A stretch of 64,000 nt of DNA from Drosophila miranda (taxonomy: Eukaryota; Arthropoda; Insecta; Diptera; Drosophilidae), in assembly GCF_003369915.1 (NCBI RefSeq), contig NC_046675.1, forward strand, positions 12,772,001 through 12,836,000, in the 5' to 3' direction. This document shows, piece after piece, positions 49,614 through 61,850 of the stretch (positions are counted from its first letter, which is position 1; each line of letters begins with the position of its first letter). Made by a program: the position numbers and the translations under genes. Below the pieces are notes generated by a model that saw only the letters and a list, made by a program, of their open reading frames with translations, was not told where the DNA came from and ran no database searches.

Positions 49614-51801
49614 ATGTCTTCGTCCAAGCTAGAAACACAGAAAGCGGCTGGCGAAAGCTACAAAAAACAGCCGGGCGCAGATAACGCGGAGATTACGGAC
49701 AGCAAGGAACCAGAATCGGTATTAGAAGAGGGCGGCCCAAAAAATGATCAAGATTTTGCCGCGGCCGAGCAGTACAAAAATCAGGGAAATGATTTGCTCA
49801 AAAGTAAGTGACACACTTCAATTTATAACATACACCGTGCCATTCCCAGATTGCAGATTGCATGGACATCCATATGCGTTGCAAAACCATACATTCCGAG
49901 TACCTTTTTCAACCTAACCTGAAAACGGGAACAAAAACTATCACTGTGCTATAATTTACAAGTCCCCAAGTTCCAAGCGCCTAGCATATCATGAGAGAAC
50001 AATTAGTAATGTTACTGACCCAATTTCCTTCGATTTCTCAACATGCGAACAGCCAAGGAATTTACAAAAGCCATCGACATGTATACCAAAGCCATAGACC
50101 TGTATCCCAACAGCGCGGTTTATTATGCCAACCGATCGTTGGCTCATCTGCGCCAGGAAAGCTTTGGCTATGCCCTGCAGGACGGTGTGTCGGCGGTGAA
50201 AGCAGATCCTGGATACCTGAAGGGATACTACCGTCGGGCAGCGGCGCATATGTCGCTGGGAAAGTTCAAGCAGGCGCTATGCGACTTTGAATTTGTAAGT
50301 AGAACCTCGCCAGCACAGTTCAACATATAAACAGCCGTTGAATATATTTACAGGTAGCCAAGTGCAGACCCAATGACAAGGATGCTAAGCTCAAATTCAC
50401 GGAGTGCACGAAGATTGTGAAAATGCGTGCCTTCGAGCGGGCCATTGCAGTTGACAAGCCCGAAAAAACCCTCTCAGAGATGTACAGGGACATGGAAACC
50501 ATAAGTAAATAGCCACTATTAGTATTATGCAGCTTATGTATAATTATATGGGCATTCCAGCTATTGAGGATGACTACAAAGGACCACAACTGGAGGATGG
50601 AAAAGTAACCTTGCAGTTTATGAAGGATCTGATGGAGCATTACAAGGAACAAAAGCGATTGCATCGGAAATTCGCCTACAAAGTGAGAATGCGTAAGCCA
50701 AGGAAGATCGAAAACACGACATAAATCCCTCCCATTTTAGATACTCTGCGAAATTGATACTTACATGCGAGCCCAGCCCTCTCTGGTGGACATCACTGTG
50801 AAGGATGAGGATAAGTTTACGATTTGCGGTGACATACACGGCCAGTTCTATGATTTGATGAACATCTTCGATATAAATGGTCTGCCATCCGAGAAGAATC
50901 CCTATTTGTTCAATGGCGACTTTGTGGACAGAGGCTCCTTCTCTGTGGAATGCATTTTCACGTTGTTTGGCTTCAAACTGCTTTATCCCAATCATTTCTT
51001 CTTATCCCGCGGTAAGTTAAAACTCACCAAAAAGTCAATTAAGTCCTTTGAACAATATCCTACTGATTCTAGGTAACCACGAGAGTATCAATATGAACCA
51101 AATGTACGGGTTCACGGGCGAGGTAACAGCTAAATACACTAGCACCATGGCGGACATATTCACGCAAGTGTTCAACTGGCTGCCACTGTGCCACTGCATC
51201 AATCAGAAGATACTGGTGATGCACGGCGGCCTCTTTTCCTCGGATAATGTCTCACTGGACAACATCAGGAGAATCGAGCGAAACTGTCAGCCACCCGAGG
51301 AGGGACTCATGTGCGAATTGTTGTGGTCCGATCCACAGCAATGGATGGGCCGAGGGCCGTCCAAGCGCGGTGTCGGCATACAGTTTGGCCCAGATGTAAC
51401 TGAAGCATTCTGTAAGCTGAATAACTTGGACTATATCATACGCAGCCACGAAGTTAAGGATATGGGCTACGAGGTGGCACACAACGGACAATGCATCACC
51501 GTCTTCTCTGCCCCGAACTATTGGTAAGTAATCAACGCTTAACCTTTTTCCTAAAGACAAACTATGTTCTTATATTCTTTTTAGTGATACTATGGGCAAT
51601 ATGGGCGCATTTATTACAATTACGGGTAACGACATGAAACCAAATTACACATCATTCAAGGCTGTGGTAAGAATTGAAGCAAAAAATGTTCTCAAAAAGT
51701 CGTTTTCTTGACAATATTTTTGTTTTGTTAATTTTGTTTAGCCACATCCCGATGTCAAGCCGATGGCCTATGCCAACAGCTTAATGCACTGGCTGGCGTA
51801 G
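49614..51801 (+). CDS. PpD3: Serine/threonine protein phosphatase 5 (TPR phosphatase)
   Basis: Eight exons: 49614-49803, 50053-50294, 50354-50504, 50561-50682, 50741-51011, 51073-51523, 51585-51666 and 51742-51801, giving 522 residues (PP5 is usually 500-520). Residues about 45-165 form three TPR helical pairs ([32 protein letters not shown]...). These bind Hsp90 in the family. The PPP catalytic core follows: GDIHGQ at 265-270, [16 protein letters not shown] near 325, HGGLFS, IRSHEVK and SAPNYCDTMGN. All metal-binding motifs are present. The C-terminus is [12 protein letters not shown]. The first intron junction completes the LLKT codon, and the last Cys of SAPNYC is also split by an intron. 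It converges with Tti1. Confidence 0.95.
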
Positions 51802-52754
51802 TCATAGAAGTCGAGTCAGTTCCCAAATAACTACAATAGCTAAACACATACTCCCTCACACACAAATACACACACACACATCTGCAAACAAACAGCTTGA
51901 GAACCCACACAACCACAGAGCAGTCAGACAGCTTGCAACGAACAAAGAAAATTCAGAAATAGGATGCAGAGGATTCTGGAGATGCTCAATAGACTTTTAT
52001 ACACACACTGCAACGGGCTGATTCACTACTTAAGTGCGACGAGCACTGCGAGTCACGAGAGGCGTAAAAAGGATCACAATTACACAAAAGATTCAAACGG
52101 AAACGGAAACAGAAACAGCAATCATTTTATAAAATTCAGCTATATTTGATACTGATACAGATCGAGGATGTTTTAGTGTATAGTGGCTTTAGAAGTCGGA
52201 TGCTAAGTTTTATCGGTGCCAAGCATCTGCGCGGTTGCACGTACGAGTGTAAGTTGAGAAGGAAATGAGAAATGAAATTAAAATGTTTGTTCATGCATAG
52301 CATTTAGTCATTGGCCACCAAAATCCCAGTACAGTATACATATGCATACATAAATATACCATACAAACAAATATATGAAATTCAATTCGGTTTTTGTTCT
52401 AAATGCTCCTTCTCCTTCCTCCTCCAACAACTGTGTATAAATTATTTTTTGTTTTTTTATCCTTGCCTTGTTTATATTATAAAAGTCACTTTAATAAACA
52501 TATTCAAGTTACAGAGATATCTCCAATCAAAGCTTTTTCGATATTTTCCTCCTCCTTGCGCTTCAGAAGAGAGAATCAATCAATAATCCAAGAATATTAT
52601 TACCATAATATAATGTGTATCAAATATGTACTATCTGATCCGAAAACAATGCATTAAAAGACACTTAGCATTAAAGCCTGTAATGTTAATCGAGTGAACA
52701 GAATACAGAATAGAGCAATTGTGAAATAATATAGTTAAAGTGTCCTGTTCTTTA
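51802..52754. other. Convergent 3' region of PpD3 and Tti1
   Basis: Presumed long 3' UTR of PpD3, with CA-rich simple sequence near 51,850-51,880, followed by AT-rich DNA. No coding segment could be supported. Confidence 0.5.
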
Positions 52755-55700
52755 TTACTGCAAGTCTGCTCCGCTGGCTATGCTAAAGCCCATGGAACCA
52801 AAGATCTGGCTGACATTTGTCTTGCTATCTTTGAGGTGCGCCCGCTGGAGCAATGTTACATATACAAAGGGGCCATTATAGGCAGCCAGCTGGAGGAAAA
52901 ATTCTCGTGCCAACGTCTGCAGCTCTGGGGGTTGGGCCTGGGACAGGTACAGCGCCACAGTGGTCAGCAGCTCGTGCAGATGTTTCCCTTCCAGCTGCAA
53001 GCCTAGTATAAGGTCTCCCAAGCTCTGCAGCAACAACAGTTGCAGCTTGTACTCCTGAGTTTGGGCCAGCGGGGTTTCGCTCTTGCTGTGCACGCTGGCC
53101 ACCTTGAGGAACTGCTTCAGTTGAGGTATGACATCGCTAACAAGAGAAAACACAATTTTGAGGATTGCTAATTTGAGGCAAGCTTCTATTTTGTGCTCAC
53201 CTGAGACTTCGTTTCGCTATAAAATCCTTCGCATGGATCCCAAGTAGATGCAACAATGTGAAACAACGGTTCAGCACCAAGGCGTCCTTCTGCCGAAACT
53301 TCTCCACGAGCGGCTGCCAAATGAGATGTACTAGTGGCAGGAGTTCGTTCTCATAATCGGCCAGAAGGGGCACACCACTGGCAAAACATTCCAGGGCGAC
53401 AATCTGCTGCGACTGCTCAGCAGTCGAGATAAACTTTATGACTTGTCCTAGAATATCTTTTATGATTTCAATATGTCGCGGTAGACCGGGCTTTATAGGT
53501 TCCGGCTCTGTATCGGACTCCGGCAAGTCTTCCGCCACCGGTTCGTCCATGTTGATGTCGGCGTTTTCATCTTGTAGGAGCTGTGGCTTTTCAAGAACAT
53601 GAAGCCAAGTGCTCAACACGCTCTGATCCTCATCAACCTGCATGGGTAGCTGCTCGGCATTAATCTCCGCCGTTGTGTCGCTATGCCAGTGGCTGACATG
53701 CTTTAGGAATGCATTAAATACGCGCAGATAAGACTGAACATTGCCCGTCTGATGAGACTTGGAACACTCCTCGCGAATGGTCTGGAAAATGCTGTCCAGA
53801 TGAGGCACATTGCCCCGGCTGCTATACTGCAAGACCACGGTGAGAATGTCCACGGCAGCGGTGCTCTCTTGTGACTGGAAGTTAAAAAAATTAGACACAT
53901 TTAAGATGGCGTTTGGCATAGATTACTCACCCTCTTGAGCAAAGCATTTAAATGAAAGGTGATATAGTCTGTCGAGCACTCTATGAAATGCGAGGGCTCT
54001 GCGTATTTTAGTGCCAACTGCATGGACACAAAGGCAAATGTGGCTGCATGGTGGACAAAGGTATTACTGCTGGCTAACTTCAGCAGCACTCTGTGCAAAC
54101 TCAAGAATATATGGCGGTCGAAGGTGTCGCCAATGAACTTTGCGCAATGTCCCACCGCATCCAGAATTAGGCAAGTGTGCAGCACATTAAATTGGGCATC
54201 CGCAATGCTCACACGACTGTGGACAACCTCAGTCTGCTCGTCATCCGAATCACAGTCTTGGGTACGCACCTCGACAGCGGACGAGTAGAGTCCGGGTGTG
54301 CGGTCCTCAAACCATTGCGTGGGCTGAAGAAATTAACTTGTTATTGTTTCTCTCGTTGTTTAAGACCTTGGTACCTACCTTGTAGACCTTGAGGCGCCAG
54401 GCCGCGTCCGGCTGCAGTGCCAAGCTCCAGTGTTCGTCGCGGAGGATCTGCTCAAGCAAAAGTTCAGCCAGAACTAGGCGACTTTCGCGTGCTGTCTTTG
54501 CTTGCGGCGACACCATCATTGTTAAGAGTAAAATAGACTCATTCATGGCCGAAGATCTCTGCACTACTAGATCCTGGCAGTAATCGAAGATGATCCGATT
54601 TATGGCCGGCTCAGCGCCCAGCAACGCTACAATGTCCGATAGAATATCCACAGTACGCTTTGAGCTGACATGCTTGAACTGACGCCAAGGCAACTTCACG
54701 AATTCGGCAGCCAGCTCTTTGGATTTTCCGTCTTGGATACGACGCAGTGAGTACTCCTCGTTCAAAAGATCGCGGGTTGTGCGCATATCGAGCGCTGTTA
54801 GCAAACATGTAACGAACATTTCAAGGTTTTTGGGAACCAGGAGAAACAACTGCAGCTTTTCCGCATTGACGTTGCGCAGAAATCCCTTCAAGAAAAGCAG
54901 CTCAGCGAACTGCTCGTTGTCTTCACCGCGGTGCAAGACGCGTGGCCATTTGTTGAGGTGGGCATCGAGCAGTAGCTCTGCATTCTCATCGAATATATGC
55001 TGGCTGTTGGGCTGCTGCTGCAGCTGCAAAAGCGTGTCCTTACACAACTGGGATATCTTCCGGTCGTCGTCTTCGGAAAGGGCCAACACGCTCTCTAATA
55101 TATGTATAAAGTTGCTTCGCAGATTGTGGGCACAGTCTGTGAGGAGAAGGCAGCACATTTCAGCATAGGTGCTGCGCACACTGGGCGACGTGTGGGCACG
55201 CAGGATGCTCGTTTCCACAAGAATAGGTCGAATGCGTCGCGAAGTGGCCATCACCCAAGAAAGAGAACGCCGGTCCTTCTGCATTTGATGCAGGTGCTCC
55301 TCTTTCTCTTCGGCCGTGGAACTTTTGTTGCCAAAATAGTTGTACTCGCAGGCCTCAGCCGGACAGTCCTTAGAGTTGTTGAACAGATTTCTGAAGGCAT
55401 TCACGTCATAGCGCAGCTTTTTGAACTCATCGGTGGTTTCTTCAAACATGATGCAGATGATTCGCCCCAATGCCTGAATAGACATCTACGAGGAACAAAA
55501 TGAATATTAATTCGTTTTTTTAGGGCCGGCGCATACTTACCGATTTAATGGTCTCGCCGACTTTTTCATCTTTCAAAGACGTCTTAAACAACACAATAAG
55601 AACTTTGGGTAGGAAAATGAATATTGTATTTGCCACCTGGCTGCGCAGCACCACATCGCAACGATCCGACTCATTGTGGACGTAAAAAAGGACCATCAGG

Positions 55701-56283
55701 CATTGCAGAGCTGCCTTGACCAGATTCCGATATTTCTCAGCCTCAATGATTTCGAGCAGCGTGAGCAATATCTGCCCAATGACCACCACCGTCTCGTTTG
55801 TGTAGAATGCCTCAATCACATCCGTTGTACAGCGACTAAGTGCCTCGTGTATGCACAGAACTGCTGCCAGCTTAATTTCCTCGGAGAGATCTGGCCGCAT
55901 GACGGCTCCTTTGGAGTCTCGTATTTGTTGTAGCACCACGACCAGTATGGAGCGCAGCCCCTTCTCATCGGCCAGATACGAGTGCGAGACTATGTTCCTC
56001 AAGCAGTTCATCAGGCCGGTGCGCAACTCCTGGCTCTCACTATGGCGAGGAGTAAAGACTATATAACAATGCTTTGAAGCAGATGTGGAGTCACTTACCC
56101 GGTTAGATCATTGAGCTTGACCACCAGGGGAACCACGGTCTGAACCTGGTAGATGCGCATTTCCCCAAAGTTGAATCCCTCGATTTCTCTTTCTACCAGC
56201 GACAACGTGTCCTTTCTGGGGTCTTTTATAAAACCTTCTATTGCAGGCTTTATACGGGTCACATACCTCTCTAAGTGCATCAT
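52755..56283 (-). CDS. Tti1: TELO2-interacting protein 1 (TTI1), HEAT-repeat protein of the TTT complex
   Basis: Six exons: 56283-56099, 56039-55541, 55485-54379, 54323-53931, 53874-53201 and 53136-52755, phases consistent, giving 1079 residues (human TTI1 is 1089). It is helical HEAT-like throughout. Family-like segments include TGLMNCLRNIVSHS near the N-terminus, the central AFRNLFNNSKDCPAEACEYN, and the C-terminal QLQLLLLQSLGDLILGLQLE-type helices. An acidic insertion lies in exon 5 (DEDQSV, DIPESDTEPEP-like). With TELO2 and TTI2 it helps fold PIKK kinases such as mTOR, ATM and ATR, through Hsp90/R2TP (family knowledge). Two adjacent Met codons open the frame; the first was used. The assignment rests on general family pattern rather than a catalytic motif. 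Confidence 0.85.
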
Positions 56284-56508
56284 TTTGGCCACTCGCAGTT
56301 GCAAATGCCATTAATTCGATCCGGCAAATCAAAACAAAAATCGCACAATTTTGAACAAACAGCTGATCTGTTCACCCTCGAACCAACGCCATTGCTATCG
56401 AAAAACAATCGCAATATCGCGCCTTCCTCCCAGACACCGTGGGGAATTCAAAAGTTTCAACGAAGGCGCTATTCGCAAATTTATTATTATTGTTAATACA
56501 TTTGGTTT

Positions 56509-57769
56509 TTAATTGTAGAACTCGTGCTGGGCCTCATCCTTGCGCACGCTTGCTTTGTAGCCTTTTTCCAAATCCTTTGCATTGACGACATAACGATTCT
56601 CACGAACGGCATGCATGCCGGCCTCCTGGCATATGGCATTAATGTCTGCGTTGGATATCTTCTCGGGACGTGCTATTATGTCCTCCAAGTCAACGTCCTC
56701 CCCCAGATTCATTTTGGAGGTTATGGTCGTGAAGACCAAACGCTTCTGACGACGATCCGGCAAGGGAAACTCTATCTTACGGTCCATGCGCCCCGGACGG
56801 AGCAGAGCCGGATCTAGAGTGTCAGCCCGGTTAGTGGCCATAATCACCTTAACGTTGGTTGTTTCATCGAAGCCGTCCATTTGGTTGAGAAGCTCTAGCA
56901 GTATGCGCTGAACTTCGCGATCTGCTCCGGTTTGTGCGTCAAAGCGCTTGGTGGCGATGGCATCGATTTCATCAATAAAGATGACCGACGGAGAATTCCG
57001 CTTTGCCAGGCGGAAAAGGTCGCGCACCATACGCGGCCCCTCGCCCAAGTACTTCTGAACAAACTCCGAGCCCACAACACTCATAAAGTTGGCGGTTGTG
57101 TGGTGTGCCACAGCCTTGGCCAGCATAGTCTTGCCGCATCCCGGCGGGCCGTAAAGTAGGACGCCACGAGGAGGGTCAATGCCTGAGGCGGACAATTCAA
57201 AAGTTAACCTACAAAATAAGTTATGATAGGTACCCACCAATTTGCTTATAAAGATGAGCATGCGTGAGTGGCAGCTCAACCGCCTCGCGAATCTCTTGCT
57301 TCTGCATGTCGAGACCACCAATGTCCGAGTAGCTCACATCGGGCTTCTCATCCGCCGATAGCATAGAGATGGTGCTGTCAGCGTCTTGCGGCACCAAATC
57401 CACCAAACAGTTGCTCTGCTTGTGCAGGGCCACCGATGCCGACGGCTTGAGTTGCTCTCTGTCAATGGTGGACAGAACACGGACATAGTAGTTTGAGCCA
57501 GTGGTAGAAGCTACGATGCCATTGTTTGCATCAACTGGCTCTAGAAACTGGCCAATAATCAAGGGTACTGCTTTAATACGCTTCACCTCCTCTTGGGCGT
57601 GTATGAATTCCTTCTTCAAATTACGTTGCTCCTCTATAATGTAATCTTCTTGCACCTGGATAAGCTCCAACTCCATCTGCAGTTTCTTGTATATCACATA
57701 CAGATCCTTGATTTCTAAACCTGCGTAATTTTGCAAATTCTTGTTGTGAAACAATGCGAGGTCTTTCAT
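56509..57769 (-). CDS. Rpt3R: Proteasome 19S ATPase Rpt3-related (testis paralogue)
   Basis: Two exons, 57769-57238 and 57182-56509 (phase 1), giving 401 residues. An N-terminal coiled coil (about 15-60) and OB domain are followed by the AAA+ core: Walker A GPPGCGKT at 189-196, Walker B VIFIDEID at 244-251, sensor ATNRAD, and arginine fingers in [13 protein letters not shown]. The protein ends HEFYN, a hydrophobic-Tyr-X tail used by Rpt3 to dock on the 20S core. It has a shorter and more divergent N-terminus than ubiquitous Rpt3 (about 413 residues). I therefore call it Rpt3R, a paralogue known to be testis-biased in D. melanogaster. The ubiquitous gene is on the X there. Confidence 0.85.
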
Positions 57770-58808
57770 CGTAATTTTTTTTTTTTGCAGTTTCCAGAAA
57801 CAAGATGAAGTAAAGAATGACTTGAATATTTAAAAACCAAAACGGAGATAGTGGCGCCACTCGATAGTTGTGAATGGAATGATTTAAAAAATCGATAGTA
57901 TCGATAGAAAAGTTTGAAAAGCTATTTTTCAAGCAAAATTAGATAAATCCTTATTTTTTGTATCGGTGATCTATATGGTGGTAAAGCTGATTGCTGAGCG
58001 ATCGGCAAATATCAAAAGCCTTTTTTTTATTTCTCTTCCAAAAAAAAACAGACCTGCCTGCCAACATTTGAACCTTGAACTATTTATATGCGAACGTGCT
58101 ACTTTTCAAAAAGGTAACCATGCTCAGCACAAACTTCAAATTTTCTTGGCTCAAGCAGTTTTGCACCGTTAAATTTAAGCAGTGGGCATAGGAGTAGGTG
58201 TCGTTTTTAAAGAATTGTCAGTTACAATAACACCCACTTGACCAGATCCTTTCGTAATGAGTTGGCTATGTTTTCTGATGAATGAATAAAGGTATCTTCA
58301 AGTTTTTCGGTTGACACCACTGCACTTTTCAAAATCAAAGTAGAGTTTGGGTATCATGAATAGTAGCGAAACCATCGATAGTAGCGAAACAAAACATCGA
58401 TACTATCGATAGTGCAATCGATAGTTTGACACCTCCTCTAAGCTGTATCACGGACCTGTTGTTTTGTTCTTGTTCTTGTTGTGGTTGCTGTTTCGTCTTC
58501 TATTTATATATTTCGATTTATTTTGGAACAACGTATTGTATTCCATATAAGCCATATATGTATTTAAATGCTGGTTCTTTGCGAATGCCCTGTAGAATAG
58601 TCGTTGAAGTGTAGTTTTTTCAAAACAAAGAGAGTGCGATACCGGCCGGAACCTTGGCTATTGATGATAGAATCATCATAACAAGACAAGTCCAAATATA
58701 TATACATATCTATAAATTGATGTCAAAACAAACATGGCCATTATGTAATGGTCCAATACTGACTCCAGCTTTTAAGCATTTTTGATACACCAACGACGAT
58801 ACCGAAAG
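57770..58808. promoter_or_regulatory. Divergent promoter region between Rpt3R and ALG12
   Basis: About 1 kb between divergent starts. It has ATCGATAG clusters at 57891-57906 and at 58374-58424, the latter with four sites and a perfect TATCGATA at 58404-58411. AT-rich DNA lies between. No coding frame was supported; the 58426-58614 frame has no family pattern. Confidence 0.45.
57899..57906. promoter_or_regulatory. DRE-like TATCGATA upstream of Rpt3R
   Basis: A perfect TATCGATA with a second ATCGATAG overlapping at its left (57891). It lies 130 bp upstream of the Rpt3R ATG. Confidence 0.5.
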
Positions 58809-61168
58809 ATGGGCGTGGATATGCTGGTGCTTCTAACGGCGGCGGCCCATCTGGTCTACACGCCCTTTACCAAAGTGGAGGAGAGCTTTAACTTGCAGGC
58901 CATGCATGACATTTTGTACTTGCGCAGCAATTTCACTCAGGTAATCAAACTTAAGCCACGCCACTTAATACCCCATTCGTATCACTAATACACGTTCTGC
59001 ATCTCTAATCCATCAGTATGATCACCATGAGTATCCTGGCGTAGTACCCCGCACCTTTATTGGCCCGCTGGTGGTATCAATGCTGTCGGCACCATTTGTG
59101 CTGCTCTTCGAGACTCTGAGGCTCAATAAGTTCTGGGCACAATATGTAGGTAAAAGCATTTTGTACATTAAAATGTCGCCTCTTTTAATTCTTGTTAATA
59201 TTCCAGTGCGCCTTGTGTTAGCAGGAGCCATTTCCCTAGCTTGGAACAACCTGCGTCAGGCTGTGACAAAGATCTACGGGGTGGACGTGCGTCTCTGGTT
59301 CACGGCCATAACAATAACGCAGTTTCATTTCATGTTCTACATGACGCGTCCACTGCCCAACATATTTGCTTTGCCCATAGGTAAGTATTCAAAGTGCCTG
59401 TATGGCCAATTAACTAAAAAATGTTGATGTTACAGTGCTCTATGCTATTGCTTATTGGATGCGCGGCCAACAGAAGCCATTCATTGTGTGCTCTGGCATT
59501 GCCATACTGGTCTTTCGATCGGAGTTGGCCCTTTTTTTGGGACTACTGCTGGCCATTAACTTACTGCAGCGGCAGCTGTCCATTGATAGGTGTGTTGATG
59601 AATCCCATAGCTAACTATTGACCATCTGACTATTCACATTATCCTAAGGCTGTTGAAGATTGCTTTGCCAGCGGGCGTTTGCATTTTGGCCGCCTCAGTG
59701 CTCGTGGACTCGTTCTTCTGGCGGCGCCTACTCTGGCCCGAGGGTGAGGTACTATGGTATAATACCATTCTTAATAAGAGCTCAAACTGGGGCACGTCAC
59801 CGTTCCTTTGGTACTTCTACTCGGCCCTGCCTCGGGCTATGGGAGCATCGTTATTATTTGTACCAATCGGTTGTGTCCTAGAGCCCAGAATTCGTCCCTT
59901 GGCTTTGTCAGCGCTGGCCTTTGTACTGCTCTACTCTGTACTTCCCCACAAAGAGCTGCGTTTCATCATATATGTATTTCCTGTGCTAAACATAGCCGCA
60001 GCTTGCGCCTGCCAACGCATGTAAGTGAGAAAAACTACTCGGGTATTACCAGATTCATTATTCTTCTTCCCTCAGATGGATGAACTGTGCCAAGTCGACG
60101 TGGCATAGCTGCCTGGCTTTGGGGTCCGTTGGTCATCTTCTACTAAATGTCTTTGTGACCGTGTTTTTGCTTGTCATTTCGGGAACAAACTATCCGGGCG
60201 GAGCGGCCCTGTCTCGGCTGCATCGCTTGGAGAGCGCCACCCCTAATGTGTCGGTACACATTGCCAACTTGGCTGCCCAAAGTGGGGTGTCCCGTTTCAT
60301 GGAAATTCGTGATGAATGGACCTACAGCAAGGATGAGTCTATGAATTACACCCAAGCTGAAATAGCCAGATATACCCATCTTCTGGTGGAAGCCAAAAAC
60401 AAGCATAACACGGAGCTATGGTCATCGCTGCAGGATGATTTCGACACCTTGGAGTTTGTCGATTGCTTCAACAGCATAGGCATACAATACAATTCCCTGT
60501 TGCCGGTTCGAGTTAAGACAAAGCCTTGCATAGGCATCCTCAAGAAACGGGCAACGACGCCGCCGCCAATACTGAAAGAGAAAACCAAACCAAAAGTAAA
60601 AAAGACAAAAGTGCTGGAGCCTACACCAGTAACAGCAGATCCAGTGCCCGCAGTGGAGATCCCCAAGGAAAATAAAGTGCCTGAAGCCAAGCATGACCAG
60701 TTTCTAGATCTGGATGATGATGACGGCATTGTGGCGACTGTGGAAGAGACCTCCATTGAGCTCAATGCTAAAATTGATCCTGACGTTGACGCACCCGATG
60801 CTCCAACTAAGGAAATCAATTTTCTGGAACTACGAAACCTGGCCCTGGGACAAGCCTCGCGAACATCGAGGGCGGCAACCAAGCTGAAGATACGCCAGAT
60901 TATCGAGCAGCACTATCGCGCTAAGGGCAAGGATATCGAAAACGACTCCTCGGAGCCGACGCCAAAGACCACAGGTGCCACTGGCGGGCGACCTGGAATA
61001 AGACAGTCTGTAAAATCAATAATTAAGCAGGAAAAAATCAAAGAGATGATTGAGCAGATTGCAACAATGGACCTCACGCGCATCTGCGATTTGGAAAAAA
61101 CGTCAACGAAGGACTGTTTAAAACAGGTAATCGACAAAATAGACGACGAGAACAGGAAAACCAAATGA
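58809..61168 (+). CDS. Dol-P-Man alpha-1,6-mannosyltransferase ALG12 with a long charged C-terminal extension
   Basis: Six exons: 58809-58940, 59017-59149, 59207-59380, 59436-59589, 59649-60020 and 60076-61168, giving 685 residues. It is a GT22 multi-pass ER membrane enzyme: the luminal acidic motif [15 protein letters not shown] lies near residue 20, many hydrophobic segments follow, and the family HKELRF motif is in exon 5 ([16 protein letters not shown]). It adds the eighth mannose to the lipid-linked oligosaccharide in N-glycan assembly. Human ALG12 is 488 residues. Here about 200 extra residues, rich in Lys, Glu and Pro, follow ([13 protein letters not shown]..., DLDDDDG). The start ATG 58809 follows a stretch with no earlier in-frame ATG. 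It corresponds to D. melanogaster CG8412, from memory. AATAAA lies at 61195. Confidence 0.93.
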
Positions 61169-61850
61169 TCGACGATCGTGCTGTAATAGATCTAAATAAA
61201 AGTTTATAATTGTGTGTGTTGGACTTATAAAAAATAAAAAGTTAAATCTTAATTCAAAATTCGATAGCTAGTTCGTTGTTTTTTGTTTTTGTTTTTAAAT
61301 TAGTAGTGTGGCAACTCTTAAATAAGTGGGCTGCCAGAGGGTTTGTTTACTTATTCAACAAAATTATATATTTTCGGCAAAATTCAAGTTTTTTTTATAT
61401 CGCTTTTTAGACCTTGGGTAAGTAATTAATTACGGTAGCGGTGATTAGCACAGAAATCGTGATTAGTATTTTATTGATTAAAAATCAAGTAAAAACGATT
61501 GATTTGATAAAAAAAAAAATTCTTGAAAAAGGCCGTGTCTAGACGCAGGTCATTTTAAGGTCATTTTTCCGTGTCTAGACGCAGGTCAGATGAAGGTCAT
61601 GTCGCAAACTGGCGTGCATGTATGTAAAATGTCAAGTAAAGTGAAGTTACGTGTGTGTTCGAATTTGCGAATGCGGTGAGAACAGAGAAAGTAGTTTCCA
61701 CGACCGACGGCGACAAACTGTGCTATGCTTTTTTATCAGCCTGCAAGCCCACACAAAAGCTTTGCTTCTTTCTCGCTCGGCGAGCTTTTGTAGCGTCCAA
61801 AACAGCTGTTATCCCAAGTTTTCTTTTTCTTTCAGTCAGGGCACACGAAA
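61169..61850. promoter_or_regulatory. Upstream region of Mpi with paired AGGTCA direct repeats
   Basis: It contains the ALG12 polyadenylation site (AATAAA 61195-61200), T-rich DNA, and then two near-identical modules with CCGTGTCTAGACGCAGGTCA at about 61533 and 61569. Each module holds two AGGTCA half-sites spaced by 5 bp: 61547 and 61558, 61583 and 61594. Confidence 0.6.
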
